Part shown: piece by piece, positions 1 to 5,519 of the stretch
Numbering within the stretch: the first letter of the stretch is position 1
How the letters are laid out: every line of letters begins with the position of its first letter
NCBI GenBank assembly: GCA_018402075.1
Contig: JAGYJP010000031.1
Coordinates: forward strand, 1 to 5,915
Reading direction: 5' to 3'
Length of the DNA stretch: 5,915 nucleotides
Source: Candidatus Nanopelagicales bacterium
Lineage (GTDB): Bacteria; Actinomycetota; Actinomycetes; S36-B12
Position numbers and translations under genes: made by a program
Notes under the pieces: generated by a model
Database searches by the model: none
What the model was told of the DNA's origin: nothing
What the model saw: the letters and a program-made list of their open reading frames with translations, nothing else

Positions 1-21
1 TGCCTATTCCGCCACCCGGAC
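1..21 (-). tRNA. tRNA-Leu, 5' part only (cut by window start)
   Basis: Read on the minus strand, bases 21 down to 1 give the opening of a class II leucine tRNA: the acceptor 5' strand GTCCGGG (21-15), U8 and G9 (14-13), then GCGGAATAGGCA, that is the D-arm start with A14 and the invariant G18-G19 (bases 4-3). The block TGGCGGAAT-GG is the hallmark of bacterial tRNA-Leu and closely parallels E. coli tRNA-Leu. Only about a quarter of the gene lies in the window; the anticodon, long variable arm and 3' end are outside, so the isoacceptor cannot be named and the acceptor pairing cannot be checked. Identity as tRNA-Leu rests on this 21-base match. Confidence 0.8.
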
Positions 22-49
22 AGGGTTGCCGCTTTCACGGCGAATCGTA

Positions 50-55
50 ACTATA
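50..55 (-). promoter_or_regulatory. candidate -10 box of the tRNA-Leu gene
   Basis: On the minus strand this reads TATAGT, five of six bases of the TATAAT consensus. It lies 28 bases upstream of the tRNA 5' end, which would leave a precursor leader of about 20 bases for RNase P to remove. With a 17-base spacer the -35 position (78-73) reads TTCCCC, sharing only the first two bases of TTGACA, so the -35 is weak or absent. Confidence 0.5.
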
Positions 56-148
56 CCGATCGGGATTTGGGCGGGGAATGGGTAGTCCATATGATTCCCG
101 CAAGCAACCGCGATTTGGCTTGACCGCGAACTAAATGCGTGCAGGTGG

Positions 149-154
149 CATGAT
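149..154 (+). promoter_or_regulatory. leaderless -10 element of the M20 gene
   Basis: CATGAT matches four of six TATAAT positions and is preceded by TGG, an extended -10 (TGn) motif. It ends exactly six bases before ATG 161, so transcription would start at or next to the A of the start codon. No convincing -35 lies at 16-18 bases. An AGGTGG at 143-148 ends 12 bases before the ATG, too far for a good ribosome site. The spacing equals that of the other three promoters in this window. Confidence 0.45.
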
Positions 155-160
155 CTCCGT

Positions 161-1501
161 ATGGGCGAAGTCATTGACCTCACTGCGGCATCGCGCGCGG
201 TATTGGAAGATGACGTTGTCGAGTTGACCCGAGGGCTTATTCGCATAGATTCCAGCAACTGGGGTGATTCGGCCGAGACTGTTGGCGAAGCAGAGGCAGC
301 GGATTATTGCGCAGAGAAGTTACGTGAAGTGGGGTATGACCCGGAGGTTGTTGTCACTACATCAGATTCGCGTAGGGGTGTGGCACTGCGAATCCCAGGA
401 ACCGATTCAGGTGCCGATGCCATTGTGGTGCACGGACATTTAGATGTTGTGCCTGCCATGGCGGGTGATTGGACGCACCCACCGTTTGCTGCCGAAATTG
501 ATGCCGGTTTCATTTGGGGTCGTGGTGCTGTGGACATGAAGAATATGGATGCCATGATCTTGGCAGTGGTTCGCCATTGGGCTCGGGAGGCGATTCGCCC
601 GCGCCGGGACACGATCATTGTCTTTTTCCCGGATGAAGAAGCCGGAATGCAACACGGATCTCAATGGTTTGTGCGCAATAGACCAGATATTTTTACAGGC
701 GCCACCGAGGCGATTGGCGAAGTCGGTGGCTTTTCTCTCACCATTCGAGACGACCTGCGGTTGTACCCCATCCAAACGGCGGAGAAGGGAATTCGCTGGC
801 TTCGATTAAGAGCGGCCGGCAAGGCTGGACATGGAAGCATGATTCAGAATGACAACGCGGTCACAGAGCTGGCACGAGTGGTCACTCGAATTGGTGACCA
901 CAAGTGGCCGATTCGACGCACGAAGACTGTCGATCAATTCTTGGAATCACTTTCTCAAACCTACGGTGTTGAGATTGATCCAACAGACTCTGCCGATGTC
1001 ATTCAAAAACTGGGCACTCTTGGTCTATTGGTGGGAGCGACTTTGCAGAACACGGCTAACCCATCCATGCTCAATGCTGGTTATAAAGTAAATGTGATTC
1101 CCTCAGAGGCATTTGCACACGTTGATGGACGCGTGCTACCAGGTTATGAGAACGAATTTGATGAAACCATCAAGCAATTAGTCGGTGACCGTGTTGACAT
1201 GGAGTGTTTGAACAGTGACATCGCCATCGAAGCGCCGTTCGACACTTTGACGGTAGATTTGATGGCAAGCGTTTTGCGACAAGAAGACCCGGGTTCAGTA
1301 GCAGTACCGTACATGATTTCGGGTGGCACAGACGCAAAAGCGTTGAGTGCCTTGGCAATCAATTGCTACGGTTTCTCGCCGTTACAGATGCCTGCCGGAT
1401 TAGATTACTGGAGTCTTTTCCACGGGGTCGATGAACGTGTCCCGGTCGAAGGTCTGAAGTTTGGTGTGCGGACCTTGGATCGTTTCATGCAGCAGGTGTG
1501 A
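161..1501 (+). CDS. M20-family metallopeptidase (DapE-like dipeptidase)
   Basis: A 446-residue zinc-dependent hydrolase of the M20 (ArgE/DapE/carboxypeptidase) family, expected in the cytosol and to cleave a peptide or N-acyl bond next to a free carboxylate; the substrate is not readable from sequence. All active-site residues of a two-metal enzyme are visible: H93 and D95 in HGHLDVVP (91-98), the bridging D125 in GRGAVDMK (120-127), general base E159 and ligand E160 in PDEEAG (157-162), E187 in GEVGG, and the last ligand H421 in LFHGVDERV. The lid/dimer domain runs about 207-325, with its conserved histidine H224 in GKAGHGS; GGTDAKA (388-394) is the usual C-terminal motif. No signal peptide is seen. 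At 446 residues it is longer than classical DapE (about 375) and is closer to the actinobacterial group with Rv2141c, which is often labelled dapE2 without proof of a lysine-pathway role. ATG 161 is the only upstream in-frame start and sits behind a leaderless -10. Confidence 0.93.
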   Translation: MGEVIDLTAASRAVLEDDVVELTRGLIRIDSSNWGDSAETVGEAEAADYCAEKLREVGYDPEVVVTTSDSRRGVALRIPGTDSGADAIVVHGHLDVVPAMAGDWTHPPFAAEIDAGFIWGRGAVDMKNMDAMILAVVRHWAREAIRPRRDTIIVFFPDEEAGMQHGSQWFVRNRPDIFTGATEAIGEVGGFSLTIRDDLRLYPIQTAEKGIRWLRLRAAGKAGHGSMIQNDNAVTELARVVTRIGDHKWPIRRTKTVDQFLESLSQTYGVEIDPTDSADVIQKLGTLGLLVGATLQNTANPSMLNAGYKVNVIPSEAFAHVDGRVLPGYENEFDETIKQLVGDRVDMECLNSDIAIEAPFDTLTVDLMASVLRQEDPGSVAVPYMISGGTDAKALSALAINCYGFSPLQMPAGLDYWSLFHGVDERVPVEGLKFGVRTLDRFMQQV

Positions 1502-1515
1502 GGAAGCCGCTCTAC

Positions 1516-1731
1516 TCAACATCCCTTGGGAACTCGAATTATTTTGCGTCTAATGCGCACCTTTTTCCGACCATCACGATAAATGCGTGTTTGGTCCAAC
1601 TCCCAGCGACCTCGTTCGGCCTTGAAGGTAAGTAGTTCTCGAGTTTCCTCGAGACCAGTCTCTCGTGAAAAAAACAACTCCCGAAATTCCCAGACAGATT
1701 GATTCATGTTATGTGTCACATGCCCTCCCAT
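1516..1731 (-). CDS. DUF5703-like small basic protein
   Basis: A 71-residue ORF from the outermost ATG. Its body, VWEFRELFF followed by an ETRELL helix, then GRWEL and a strongly basic tail (RIYRDGRKKVRIRRKIIR), matches my memory of the actinobacterial DUF5703 family (Rv2137c-like, 60-70 residues), whose function is unknown. No membrane segment or signal peptide is present. The fold may be a helix plus strands; the arginine/lysine-rich C terminus suggests contact with nucleic acid or another acidic partner, but that is inference. The start is unsettled: ATG 1731 has no ribosome site; GTG 1719 follows GGGAGGG (1729-1723) and gives 67 residues; ATG 1707 gives 63, closest to the family's usual N terminus. 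It lies 39 bases downstream of the aldo/keto reductase on the same strand and may share its transcript. It converges with the M20 gene. Confidence 0.8.
   Translation of the reverse strand: MGGHVTHNMNQSVWEFRELFFSRETGLEETRELLTFKAERGRWELDQTRIYRDGRKKVRIRRKIIRVPKGC
1637..1654. repeat. perfect inverted repeat inside the DUF5703-like gene
   Basis: TCTCGAG (1637-1643) and CTCGAGA (1648-1654) form a perfect 7-bp stem with a 4-base loop. An overlapping shorter one, GAGAC-CA-GTCTC (1651-1662), could form instead. Both lie in codons for the LEETRELL region, so they may be incidental to codon choice. No T-run follows on either strand to make a clean terminator. Confidence 0.4.
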
Positions 1732-1744
1732 GGGTAAGAAAGAA

Positions 1745-1750
1745 ATAATA
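1745..1750 (-). promoter_or_regulatory. possible -10 box of the DUF5703-like gene
   Basis: On the minus strand this reads TATTAT, five of six bases of the consensus, in an AT-rich patch between the reductase stop and the small gene. A start about seven bases downstream would leave a leader carrying GGGAGGG (1729-1723), which would suit GTG 1719. The -35 position at a 17-base spacer reads TGATCA, a poor match. The same T-rich stretch could instead be a relic of a reductase terminator, but no stem precedes it. Confidence 0.35.
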
Positions 1751-1770
1751 AAAAACCAATGGGAAGTTGA

Positions 1771-2751
1771 TCACCGGCGCTGAGCCCAGCCTGCCTCTGG
1801 GTAACCCATGGGCGGCTCCGATACGTCGTCGAGCGCTGCTTGGATTTCTTCTGGGAGCGTGAGTTCGTTGCTTCCGAGAACAAGTACGAGCTGTTGCGCT
1901 GTTCGAGCTCCCAGAATTGGGGCAACCACCCCGGGGCGATCGCGCAGCCAGGCCAATGCAACCTCGGCTGGACTTGCACCCAGTCCCTCAGCTGCAGTGG
2001 ATAGAGCATCAACTATTCGCTTGGCTCTTTCATCTCGATAGGCATTGACAAATGCACTTGTGTCAGGGTGAGCTCCGCGCGAGTCAATAGGAATGGAGTG
2101 GCGATACTTTCCGGTGAGTACTCCGCGGCCAAGTGGTGACCAGGGCAGTAATCCGATTCCAAGAGACTTGGCAGATGGAACAATCTCCCGTTCTACTCCA
2201 CGCTCGAGGAGGGAATACTCCATTTGAGTTGTGATAATCGGGTTACTCCCTTTAATGCTCTGAATTGTGCAAGCTTGGGAGGTTTGCCAACCGGAATAAT
2301 TTGAAACTCCAATGTATCGGACTTTGCCAGATGCCACAGCAGAGTCCATCGCGTGAAGGGTTTCCTCGATTGGAGTTAGTGGATCCCATGCATGCAATTG
2401 CCAAAGGTCAATTGTTTCAACATCGAGCCTTTTTAGACTGCGGTCCAATGCGTCGAGTAAGTGGCGGCGGCTGGCGTTAAAGCGTCTCTCAGTACTAGGC
2501 ACGGAAACAGCTTTGGTTGCCAGGACAATGTTGTCCCGGCAATCGAATTCCTGGATGAGGGTACCCAACATTTCTTCGCTCACACCATCGGCGTAGACAT
2601 CAGCCGTGTCGACCAGGTTGCCACCGGCATCGAGGAACGCAGCCAACTGATCACGGGCATCGTATTCATCGGTGGTTCGACCCCAGGTCATGGTCCCGAG
2701 TCCCAAATTCGCCACTCGAATTCCGGAATTGCCCAGGGGTCGCATGTGCAT
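1771..2751 (-). CDS. aldo/keto reductase
   Basis: A complete 326-residue NADPH-dependent oxidoreductase of the aldo/keto reductase superfamily, a soluble (beta/alpha)8 barrel that reduces aldehydes or ketones to alcohols. The full catalytic tetrad is present: D48 and Y53 in VDTADVY (47-53), K80 in LATK, and H120 in LWQLH. Other family marks are the N-terminal LGNSGIRVANLGLGTMTWG (6-24), GVSNYS (148-153), Q176 in TTQMEYS, PWSPLGRGVLTGKY (203-216), and the cofactor segment PILGARTAQQL (278-288). The length is typical of the bacterial AKR11/AKR12-like groups (YhdN/IolS type); the physiological substrate cannot be inferred. ATG 2751 sits six bases after a TACGGT -10; a second ATG at 2745 would also give a normal N terminus. 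It diverges from the F420-type oxidoreductase across 60 bases and is followed by the DUF5703-like gene. Confidence 0.94.
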   Translation of the reverse strand: MHMRPLGNSGIRVANLGLGTMTWGRTTDEYDARDQLAAFLDAGGNLVDTADVYADGVSEEMLGTLIQEFDCRDNIVLATKAVSVPSTERRFNASRRHLLDALDRSLKRLDVETIDLWQLHAWDPLTPIEETLHAMDSAVASGKVRYIGVSNYSGWQTSQACTIQSIKGSNPIITTQMEYSLLERGVEREIVPSAKSLGIGLLPWSPLGRGVLTGKYRHSIPIDSRGAHPDTSAFVNAYRDERAKRIVDALSTAAEGLGASPAEVALAWLRDRPGVVAPILGARTAQQLVLVLGSNELTLPEEIQAALDDVSEPPMGYPEAGWAQRR

Positions 2752-2757
2752 GGCATT

Positions 2758-2763
2758 ACCGTA
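2758..2763 (-). promoter_or_regulatory. leaderless -10 element of the aldo/keto reductase
   Basis: The minus strand reads TACGGT, fitting TANNNT, followed by exactly six bases (AATGCC) and ATG 2751. No purine-rich ribosome site lies at a suitable distance, and no -35 match is found at 16-18 bases. It sits on the left copy of the ACCGTAG direct repeat. Confidence 0.5.
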
Positions 2764-2766
2764 GTG

Positions 2767-2779
2767 CCCCGCTGCGGGG
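2767..2779. promoter_or_regulatory. 13-bp perfect palindrome, candidate operator
   Basis: CCCCGC-T-GCGGGG is a perfect 6-bp inverted repeat around one central base. It lies in the 60-bp divergent region, 3 bases from the reductase -10 and 20 bases from the oxidoreductase -10, so a bound protein could affect both promoters. A one-base loop cannot form a stable RNA hairpin, which favours a DNA-binding site over a terminator. No regulator gene lies in the window, and the bound protein is unknown. Confidence 0.45.
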
Positions 2780-2799
2780 ATTTACGTGCTGCGACACCG

Positions 2800-2805
2800 T
2801 AGGCT
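2800..2805 (+). promoter_or_regulatory. leaderless -10 element of the F420-type oxidoreductase
   Basis: TAGGCT fits TANNNT and is followed by exactly six bases (GCGCCT) and ATG 2812. No ribosome-binding sequence is seen upstream of the start, and no -35 match at 16-18 bases. It would drive the oxidoreductase and, through a four-base gap, uppP. Confidence 0.5.
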
Positions 2806-2811
2806 GCGCCT

Positions 2812-3861
2812 ATGAAACTAGCGGTGAATTTAGGCTATTGGGGCGCAGGCAACGACGCAGATAATCTGGAAGTGGCTCGCGAGGCGGATCGAATCGGTTA
2901 CTCCTGTGTGTGGGCGGCGGAAGCCTATGGATCCGATGCGGCCACTGTTCTGACGTGGATCGCGGCTCAAACAAGTCAGATTGATGTGGGAAGTGCAATA
3001 TTCCAAATCCCAGGTCGAACTCCCGCGAATACAGCCATGACAGCGGCAACCCTTGACACTTTGTCCGGCGGACGTTTTCGTTTAGGTCTTGGTGTCTCGG
3101 GTCCACAGGTTTCCGAGGGCTGGCACGGCGTCCGTTTCACCAAACCCCTCACCCGCACGAGAGAGTATGTCGACATTGTGCGCCTGGCATTGTCCCGACA
3201 GAGAGTGAGCTACAACGGCGAATTTTTCACCCTCCCATTGCCCGATGGTCCTGGCAAAGCACTGACATTGACCGTCCATCCGGTTCGAGAGACTATCCCG
3301 ATCTACCTAGCATCAATTGGCCCCAAGAATCTGGAATTGACGGGTGAAATCGCTGACGGTTGGCTTGCCATCTTCTTCGCGCCAGAAAATGCGCCAGAAT
3401 TGATGAAACCACTTTTGGAAGGGCGGGCAAAAGCCGGCAAAACTATGGATGGTTTCGATGTAGTGCCGACGGTGCCGGTCGTGCCGGGTGCAAATGTTGA
3501 AGAGTGCGCCAATTACGTGCGACCCTATGCAGCTCTGTACGTCGGAGGTATGGGCTCACGCGATAAGAACTTTTATAACCAACTGGCCGTTCGCATGGGC
3601 TATGAAGAAGCGGCAATTGAGATCCAAGAAAAATATATGGCCAAGGATTACGCTGGTGCCGCCGCGGCCGTACCTCTTGAATTTATAGATGCAACTTCAC
3701 TGATAGGCCCGCCCGAACGAATCACGAAAAGACTTTCAGCCTACGCGGAAGCAGGTGTTACAACACTAAGTGTCGCTTCGTTTGCAGGGACGTTAGATGA
3801 ACGGGTAGCCACACTGCATGTCATGAAGAAGGCTCTTTCAGACTCTGGAGTTGGCGACTAG
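2812..3861 (+). CDS. luciferase-like F420-dependent oxidoreductase
   Basis: A 349-residue member of the bacterial luciferase-like (LLM) superfamily, a cytosolic TIM barrel of the class that mostly uses deazaflavin F420 in actinobacteria. It resembles the Rv3520c type as I recall it: GYWGAG at the N terminus (8-13), AEAYGSDA (36-43), the long core LSGGRFRLGLGVSGPQV (84-100) continuing to SEGWHGVRF, KPLTRTREYVDIVR (111-124), IGPKN (169-173), GEIADGWLAIFF (178-189), YVGGMGS (243-249), and IGPPERITKRL (298-308) near the C terminus. F420 rather than FMN use is inferred from the subfamily; the substrate is unknown, and no F420-synthesis gene is in the window. It shares a 60-bp divergent region with the aldo/keto reductase and is followed after four bases by uppP, so the two are probably one transcript. 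ATG 2812 gives the family-typical MKLAVNLGYW start. Confidence 0.92.
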   Translation: MKLAVNLGYWGAGNDADNLEVAREADRIGYSCVWAAEAYGSDAATVLTWIAAQTSQIDVGSAIFQIPGRTPANTAMTAATLDTLSGGRFRLGLGVSGPQVSEGWHGVRFTKPLTRTREYVDIVRLALSRQRVSYNGEFFTLPLPDGPGKALTLTVHPVRETIPIYLASIGPKNLELTGEIADGWLAIFFAPENAPELMKPLLEGRAKAGKTMDGFDVVPTVPVVPGANVEECANYVRPYAALYVGGMGSRDKNFYNQLAVRMGYEEAAIEIQEKYMAKDYAGAAAAVPLEFIDATSLIGPPERITKRLSAYAEAGVTTLSVASFAGTLDERVATLHVMKKALSDSGVGD

Positions 3862-3865
3862 CCCC

Positions 3866-4684
3866 GTGTCCTGGTTCGAATCCATCTTTCTGGGAGTTGT
3901 ACAGGGTCTCACTGAGTTTCTTCCGATATCCTCTTCCGCGCATTTGTTGATTCTGAGTCAACTTTTTGGTTGGGAGGATCCAGGTGCCGCATTTACCGCT
4001 GTTACCCAAATTGGCACAGAAGCCGCGGTTGTCGTCTATTTTCGCAAGGACATTTGGCGAATAATGTCAGTGTGGTCACGCTCTCTGGTCACACCCGATC
4101 TGCGATCGAATCTTGATGCTCGAATGGGCTGGTATGTGATTATCGGTTCGATACCCATTGCCGTCATTGGATTCACCTTTGCGCATCAGATTGAGACGTC
4201 TGCGCGGAATTTGTGGCTCGTTGGTGTCATGCTTATCGTGTTTGGAATATTCCTTGGTCTAGCAGATCGCTTTGGACGGAAAGTGAAGACATTTGATCAA
4301 TTGAATGTGCGCGATGGCCTGTTGTTTGGGTTTGGACAAGCGCTTGCATTAATTCCCGGAGTTTCAAGATCTGGTGCAACAATCACTACTGGACTGGTTC
4401 TTGGATACGATCGAATTACCGCAACGCGCTATGCATTTTTGCTTGCTATCCCAGCCGTACTCGGTTCGGGCATTTATGAAGCACGGAAAATCGGTGACGA
4501 TAGCTACGTTTCCTGGGGTCCCACGATTCTGGCAACGGTAATCGCGTTTTTTGTTGGATTGGGGGTGATCGCATGGTTGCTCAGGTGGCTGACAACTCGT
4601 ACATATGTACCTTTTGTGATTTACAGGGTCGTAGTTGGATCCTCGGTCCTCGTGCTTCTCAGCATGGGTGTCCTGGTGAGTTAG
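3866..4684 (+). CDS. uppP: undecaprenyl-diphosphatase UppP (BacA family)
   Basis: An integral membrane enzyme that removes one phosphate from undecaprenyl pyrophosphate, recycling the lipid carrier for peptidoglycan and wall polymers; the family also gives bacitracin resistance when overproduced. Numbering from GTG 3866 (272 residues), the first signature QGLTEFLPISSSAH (13-26) carries the Q/E-xxx-E motif and catalytic H26; the second, PGVSRSGATIT (164-174), carries the essential R168. Hydrophobic segments are visible at about 90-106, 117-132, 151-163, 188-203, 218-240 and 249-270, besides the re-entrant N-terminal part, as in the family. Start choice: the frame stays open to TTG 3851, which would overlap the preceding gene by 11 bases and add MATSP, but the GGAG at 3847-3850 abuts that TTG. 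GTG 3866 gives MSWFESIFLG, the usual UppP N terminus, four bases after the preceding stop. Neither start has a well-spaced ribosome site, so translational coupling is likely. Confidence 0.93.
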   Translation: MSWFESIFLGVVQGLTEFLPISSSAHLLILSQLFGWEDPGAAFTAVTQIGTEAAVVVYFRKDIWRIMSVWSRSLVTPDLRSNLDARMGWYVIIGSIPIAVIGFTFAHQIETSARNLWLVGVMLIVFGIFLGLADRFGRKVKTFDQLNVRDGLLFGFGQALALIPGVSRSGATITTGLVLGYDRITATRYAFLLAIPAVLGSGIYEARKIGDDSYVSWGPTILATVIAFFVGLGVIAWLLRWLTTRTYVPFVIYRVVVGSSVLVLLSMGVLVS

Positions 4685-4817
4685 CGCCAGCCGCGATTGT
4701 GTCAAAATTGCCCACAGGGGAGTAGTCGCCCATTCGACGAATTATGGCCCCATTGTCCCTAGATTCCGCCACCTGCGAACAGAGGGGGATTTTCGAGCCC
4801 GCAATTCCATTGACGGC

Positions 4818-4823
4818 TACCGT
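4818..4823 (+). promoter_or_regulatory. leaderless -10 element of the histidine-phosphatase gene
   Basis: TACCGT fits TANNNT and is followed by exactly six bases (TTTCCC) and ATG 4830. No ribosome site precedes the ATG. The rest of the 145-bp gap after uppP (4685-4829) shows no gene and no terminator hairpin; a second TANNNT, TAGATT at 4760-4765, could serve as an alternative promoter with a leader of about 60 bases. Confidence 0.5.
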
Positions 4824-4829
4824 TTTCCC

Positions 4830-5519
4830 ATGGCAACAGTTCTCCTCATTCGTCACGGCCAGACGTCTGCGAATGTAAGTGGGATTCTTGCTGGAACATC
4901 TCCGGGAGTTCCACTTGATGACACCGGTGTCCAGCAAATTACGGAGTTGGCAAAAGCCCTTAAGGGCATGGCTCCACAAGCCTTAATCACATCTCCCATG
5001 GAACGCACCGTTCGCACCGCAGACATCCTCGCTCAAGGGCTATCGACGGCAGATTTGCCACTTCAGATACAGCATGAGCCTGGGTTAATTGAATGTGATT
5101 ATGGATCCTGGACCGGCCAGCCGTTGGCGGAGCTTTCACAACATGACATGTGGCGTGCCGTTCAGGATCATCCAAGCTCAGTGGTGTTTCCAGGGGACTC
5201 CGGCGAAGCCATGTCACACATGCAGAGTCGGGCCGTAGCATCTATTCGCCGCTGGAACGACGTACTCGGACCTGAGTCGCTGTATATCGCTGTGAGTCAT
5301 GGTGATGTGATTAAATCGATCATTGCCGATGCACTCGGCATGCATCTGGATCATTTCCAAAGAATTGTGATAGACCCCGGATCAGTGTCAGTCGTGCGAT
5401 ACGCAAGTTTGAGGCCATTTGTTGTGGCGACAAACGCGAGTGGGGAGAGGGTGTCGCGCTTTATCACGGCGGCAGCCGAACACGGATCTGATGCGCCCGT
5501 CGGTGGGGGTTCCTCATGA
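4830..5519 (+). CDS. histidine phosphatase, MSMEG_4193 (phosphomutase-like) family
   Basis: A complete 229-residue member of the histidine phosphatase (phosphoglycerate-mutase-like) superfamily. The phosphate pocket is intact: R8-H9-G10 in LLIRHGQT with H9 as the phosphorylated histidine, R59 in SPMERT, the acid residue E88 in LIECDYGSWTG (86-96), and H157 in VSHGDVIK (155-162). The stretches LAGTSPGVPLDDTG (20-33) and DALGMHLDHFQRIVIDPGSVSVVRY (167-191) mark the actinobacterial MSMEG_4193/Rv2135c family, annotated as putative phosphomutase although phosphatase chemistry is more likely. The substrate is unknown. No signal peptide or membrane segment is seen. The last 15 or so residues are glycine- and serine-rich and look disordered. 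It follows uppP at 145 bases with its own promoter and overlaps the next gene by four bases (ATGA), indicating coupled translation. Confidence 0.92.
   Translation: MATVLLIRHGQTSANVSGILAGTSPGVPLDDTGVQQITELAKALKGMAPQALITSPMERTVRTADILAQGLSTADLPLQIQHEPGLIECDYGSWTGQPLAELSQHDMWRAVQDHPSSVVFPGDSGEAMSHMQSRAVASIRRWNDVLGPESLYIAVSHGDVIKSIIADALGMHLDHFQRIVIDPGSVSVVRYASLRPFVVATNASGERVSRFITAAAEHGSDAPVGGGSS
5502..5509 (+). promoter_or_regulatory. ribosome-binding site of the DUF3090 gene
   Basis: GGTGGGGG ends six bases before ATG 5516, inside the last codons of the phosphatase gene. It is the clearest well-spaced ribosome site at any start in the window, which fits this being an internal operon gene while the promoter-proximal starts look leaderless. 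Confidence 0.5.

Larger units (their letters stand above)
2758..2802 (+). repeat. ACCGTAG direct repeat pair in the divergent promoter region
   Basis: ACCGTAG occurs at 2758-2764 and again at 2796-2802, 38 bases apart start to start (between three and four helical turns). Each copy overlaps one of the two divergent -10 elements: the left copy contains the reductase -10 on the opposite strand, the right copy shares TAG with the oxidoreductase -10. The pair brackets the 13-bp palindrome. It could be a regulator site or chance convergence of promoter sequence. Confidence 0.4.

Noticed and set aside
26..43. Stem-loop around CTTTCAC resembling a tRNA-Glu anticodon arm
   Set aside because: The loop is eight bases rather than seven, and no T-loop, D-arm or acceptor stem can be placed around it; it lies in the presumed leader of the tRNA-Leu precursor.
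120..125. TTGACC as a -35 for the M20 gene
   Set aside because: The spacer to the -10 at 149 would be 23 bases, well outside the normal range.
4..258. 84-codon open frame on the minus strand
   Set aside because: It runs from inside the M20 coding region across the tRNA promoter into the tRNA-Leu gene; no family features and no ribosome site.
1734..1773. T-rich stretch (minus strand) as a terminator for the aldo/keto reductase
   Set aside because: No stable GC-rich stem precedes the T-run; the stretch reads as well as a -10 region for the following gene.
2461..2802. 113-codon open frame on the plus strand opposite the aldo/keto reductase
   Set aside because: It is antisense to a gene with a full catalytic tetrad, has no recognisable motifs and ends in the divergent promoter region.
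4733..4741. TTCGACGAA short palindrome in the uppP-phosphatase gap
   Set aside because: Four base pairs around one base is too short to stand out from chance.
4810..4815. TTGACG as a -35 for the phosphatase gene
   Set aside because: It is only two bases from the -10 element, so it cannot act as its -35.
4364..4979. Minus-strand open frames of 113 and 106 codons spanning the uppP end and the 145-bp gap
   Set aside because: They lie largely opposite uppP and the phosphatase gene, have cysteine/arginine-rich shadow composition, and show no family match or start signal.
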